A stretch of 20,013 bases of DNA, taken from contig NC_049996.1 of assembly GCF_000003815.2 (NCBI RefSeq), positions 1,753,729 to 1,773,741 of the forward strand. The letters are read 5' to 3'. The notes under the pieces were generated by a model. The model was not told the origin of the DNA. It searched no databases and saw only the letters and a program-made list of their open reading frames with translations. Position 1 is the first letter of the stretch. Each line of letters opens with the position of its first letter. This document shows positions 17,958 through 20,013 of this stretch, in pieces. The DNA is from Branchiostoma floridae. Lineage: Eukaryota; Chordata; Leptocardii; Amphioxiformes; Branchiostomatidae. Both the position numbers and the translations under genes were made by a program.

Positions 17958-18008
17958 CCCAGATGTGCTTCTATCCCAGAGGCGCTTCTGGGATGGAGCG
18001 CATCTGGG
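17958..18008 (-). other. Nested hairpin in the 3' UTR of gene 1
   Basis: The inner arms are atcccaga (17973-17980) and tctgggat (17987-17994). The outer arms are cccagatgtgct (17958-17969) and agcgcatctggg (17997-18008), 11 of 12 paired. It starts six bases after the TGA at 18014-18016. It may be an RNA structure or a small palindromic repeat. Confidence 0.6.
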
Positions 18009-18013
18009 ATAGG

Positions 18014-18040
18014 TCACCCATCAGGGTCGCGGTCCTTGTC
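18014..18040 (-). CDS. Alternative last coding exon or 3' UTR exon of gene 1
   Basis: A strong acceptor (cttttgttttcag) precedes GAC AAG GAC and a stop at 18014-18016. If the 18677-18938 exon were spliced here directly (phase 0) the protein would end ...IGQ-DKDRDPDG. If the 18257-18319 exon is included, the stop comes earlier and this exon is 3' UTR. The sequence cannot decide between the two. Confidence 0.45.
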   Translation of the reverse strand, partial: DKDRDPDG

Positions 18041-18256
18041 CTGAAAACAAAAGAAAAAGAAAGCCTATGATACTTAGTAGTAACCTTCAGGGTTTAAACA
18101 TCTTTTGTGTGTATGTAGATGTATCAATAGCAAAGCATGAAATATATCTACATGCTACTGAATTCCTATACACTATGTTAAATGACGGTTGTTCATGACA
18201 ACATGTACATTAATGATAGATATACTTGCCAATTTCAATGCACATTTCAAACTGAC

Positions 18257-18319
18257 CTGTCAAGTTTTTCACCAGTAGCTGGTGCTTGTGGTCACTGTAG
18301 CTCGGGGAAGCTTGTACTC
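18257..18319 (-). CDS. Penultimate exon of gene 1 with probable stop
   Basis: This 63-nt exon has acceptor 'attgctgcacatacag' and donor CAG|gtcagt. Entered in phase 0 from the exon at 18677-18938, it reads EYKLPRATVTTSTSYW followed by TGA (18269-18271). The stop is 12 bases before the exon end, so it should not trigger nonsense-mediated decay. Another frame (VQASPSYSDHKHQLLVKNLT) is also open across the whole exon but would need a weaker donor (ATTG|gtcagg) in the preceding exon. The short tail ends in Tyr-Trp; no known C-terminal motif is assigned. Confidence 0.5.
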
Positions 18320-18453
18320 CTGTATGTGCAGCAATAGAGAAGAAACCATGTCTACATAAACGTGCTGTTTAACGAAGATGATGCTAAAATTGTATTACTA
18401 TTAGCCTTTCTGACGTTTTAGAATAGAGAAAGATAATATGTACTTATAGTAAT

Positions 18454-18651
18454 ATGAAAAGAAGAAGCCAGTTAGAAGGGATGAAAGAAAGAAGAAGGAA
18501 AATAAAGAAAATGGGGGAAATACTACATGAAAGAAAGAAAGGGGGCAGAAAGGAAAAATGAGGAAAGAAGGTGAGAGATAGAATGAAAAAGAAAAAGAGG
18601 AGAAAGAGAAAGAAAGAAAGGGAAAATAAAAGAGAAAGAAGGAAAGAAATT
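18454..18651. repeat. Polypurine tract in a gene 1 intron
   Basis: About 200 bases of nearly pure A/G on the plus strand (gaaagaaagaagaaggaaaa and similar) begin some 25 bases downstream of the donor at 18676 in transcript direction. The pre-mRNA therefore carries a long CU-rich tract. It is low-complexity DNA. Confidence 0.9.
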
Positions 18652-18676
18652 ATACATAGTATACATTGATAATTAC

Positions 18677-18938
18677 CTGACCAATCGGCACATTCCTGAC
18701 ACCAGGATTCGATCCGTTTACAGGGTTCTCCTCATCACTTGATGTCCGCAAGTCTCCATGAAGGAAGCTGTGATTGGTTGTCGTGGGACGTTCCCAGGTA
18801 GGAGCGGCGTAACTTGACACCTGGTATTTGACATGCCCTTTGTCCGGATTGGTCAGATGATTGGCTGTGGATGTGCTAGCGATGTTCTTCTCTTGGCCGG
18901 AACTGTCGTCAAAGCGGACCTCCCTTTTATTCGCCACG
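18677..18938 (-). CDS. Cytoplasmic-tail exon of gene 1
   Basis: The acceptor is 'tatgcaaatttcag' and the donor CAG|gtaatt. It is entered in phase 2 (AG+C gives Ser) and left in phase 0, with 87 full codons and no stop. The product is hydrophilic, rich in Ser, Thr, Asn and Asp, and has Tyr residues in contexts such as VKYQVSSY. There is no hydrophobic segment, consistent with an intracellular tail. Acidic stretches (FDDSSGQE, SSDEEN) could be casein-kinase-type sites. No named domain is recognised. Confidence 0.8.
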
Positions 18939-19341
18939 CTGAAATTTGCATAAAGTAAGATATATTTCACCTTTTTGTCTATTTCTATAGGTCTATATCC
19001 TTTGCAGGCCATATCGAAGTGTATTGTAATGGTCCCATTTAGAAAACGGGACAATCCGGGTAGCTTACGGATATTTTGCGTGACCAGTATGTAGGTTTCT
19101 GGACACTCTACAGCTACCGGACTATTTTTGGGACACGACCGGGGCCCTGGATGTTAAAATCACCCCCTGGCAACAAATTGTCGCCGTGACCTTATCGCAA
19201 GAGCAATCTAAGAATTAAAAAATGGCTTCCACTTTGGCCGTAAATTTTAGCTAGCCCTAAAAATGTCATTGCAGAACTCATACGAACAAGAATATATACA
19301 CAGGTGTAAAAGGGCCTTAGATAAAAGTGACGTTGGCCCAC

Positions 19342-19437
19342 CTGTGTAGTGGCATCTCATCATGGGTGTCCTCAGTCTTGTTCGTCACCGACATTGTGTC
19401 ATAAAGTGTCCAGTAAGCGTTATCTGGTAATGGTGCG
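19342..19437 (-). CDS. Juxtamembrane cytoplasmic exon of gene 1
   Basis: This 96-nt exon (1 nt + 31 codons + 2 nt) has acceptor 'ttttgcctactgtag' and donor CAG|gtgggc. It reads APLPDNAYWTLYDTMSV then TNKTEDTHDEMPLH. Phases fit both neighbours: GG+C gives Gly upstream and AG+C gives Ser downstream. The two tyrosines (NAYW, LYDT) could be phosphorylation or sorting sites; this is inferred from the sequence alone. Confidence 0.82.
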
Positions 19438-19579
19438 CTACAGTAGGCAAAATAATCATTTAGGGTAAATTACATTGTCATCAAAAACAAACAATGTTTC
19501 ACCCAAGTAACAAGTAGAGCTAGATATATGTTCTTTTTATACGAACTAGATAGTGGAATATTTAACATTTGGATTATAG

Positions 19580-19580
<1 letters not shown>

Positions 19581-19623
<43 letters not shown>
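19581..19623. repeat. (ATTG)n microsatellite
   Basis: About ten tandem gatt units lie in the intron between the transmembrane exon and the next exon of gene 1. The minus frame SINQSINQ is its translation and not a gene. Confidence 0.97.
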
Positions 19624-19726
19624 AGCTCATCATATGAGCATTTACTATGCAACTCTAAGGCATAATTGTCGTTTGTTAGTTGGAAATACCCCATAGAAAA
19701 TGATTCATCAGGACACTTTCACTCAC

Positions 19727-19901
19727 CCCTCAAATTCGTGCTGTTCCCTCTTACGTCGGCAGCACAGACAGATTGACAGGGTGATGATGATGATGAGTAG
19801 AAGGCCTCCCACTCCGGCCCCCAGCCCAATGACCAATGGCTGTGAAGCGTAGAACTCACACCTGTCTCCCATGTAGAAACCGGGTTGGGTCATGATTGCA
19901 C
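19727..19901 (-). CDS. EGF-like end plus transmembrane exon of gene 1
   Basis: This 175-nt exon has acceptor 'tattttccattcag' and donor GGG|gtgagt. It is entered in phase 1 and left in phase 2. It encodes the last part of an EGF-like module (GFYMGDRCEF), then after a short linker the helix LVIGLGAGVGGLLLIIIITL, then ICLCC and a positively charged stop-transfer (RRKR). The orientation is therefore type I: ectodomain upstream and off the right edge, tail downstream. GxGxGVGG glycine spacing could allow helix packing, and CLCC could be palmitoylated. The C-terminal EGF plus helix plus tail layout is that of membrane mucins (MUC3/12/17 type) but also of many adhesion receptors, so the family is open. 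Confidence 0.88.
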
Positions 19902-20013
19902 CTGAATGGAAAATACGTACATGGTTGTTTTGTACTTCGTGATGATAAGTGAGTTACACACATAGACAAACACAGATGCAGAGATAGTTAATATCGCACC
20001 CCTTTGCTAGGCA
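19902..20013 (-). other. Intron of gene 1 at the right edge
   Basis: This is sequence upstream of the acceptor at 19902-19903. No exon is seen before the window ends, so the ectodomain of gene 1 is not in view. Confidence 0.6.

Noticed and set aside
19470-19694. Minus 74-codon frame with SINQ repeats
   Set aside because: Translation of the (ATTG)n microsatellite inside an intron of gene 1.

Overview
The window looks like animal nuclear DNA, most likely a lancelet (Branchiostoma) or another invertebrate deuterostome. The signs are spliced genes with GT-AG introns, no bacterial gene layout, a dense load of small DNA transposons, tRNA- and 5S-derived SINE pieces, and microsatellites. The lancelet assignment rests on remembered repeat flavour and is not proven.

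Two protein genes are supported, both on the minus strand and arranged head to tail. Gene 1 enters from the right edge. Its last exons lie at 19901-18014 and encode the end of an EGF-like module, one transmembrane helix and a cytoplasmic tail of about 150 residues. Gene 2 begins about 6.4 kb further on. A signal-peptide exon (11576-11522) can be spliced in phase 1 to a Thr/Ser exon (10797-10750) and then to a giant exon (2721 to beyond base 1). That exon is built from about 75 copies of a 36-bp unit encoding a 12-residue Thr/Pro-rich repeat, so gene 2 reads as the N-terminal half of a mucin. A gene with a mucin-type stalk next to the C-terminus of a membrane-anchored EGF protein suggests a cluster of membrane mucins, but the C-terminus of gene 2 is outside the window.

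The 8-kb intron of gene 2 (2722-10749) is filled with transposons. The main family is a GC-rich, 3-bp-duplicating element carrying a broken N-terminal fragment that resembles a PIF/Harbinger transposase. One copy (4510-6008) sits inside an older inverted copy of the same family (4374-7172), and a third lies at 8817-10123. The two younger copies carry a foldback insertion that the older copy lacks. A second MITE family (7724-8574, 13686-14077), a foldback MITE (13247-13556), a TA-flanked element (15641-16456) and several SINE pieces account for much of the rest.

An assembly gap of 676 N lies at 5003-5678. A single extra base at 1538/1539 breaks the mucin frame and is either an assembly error or a truncating allele.
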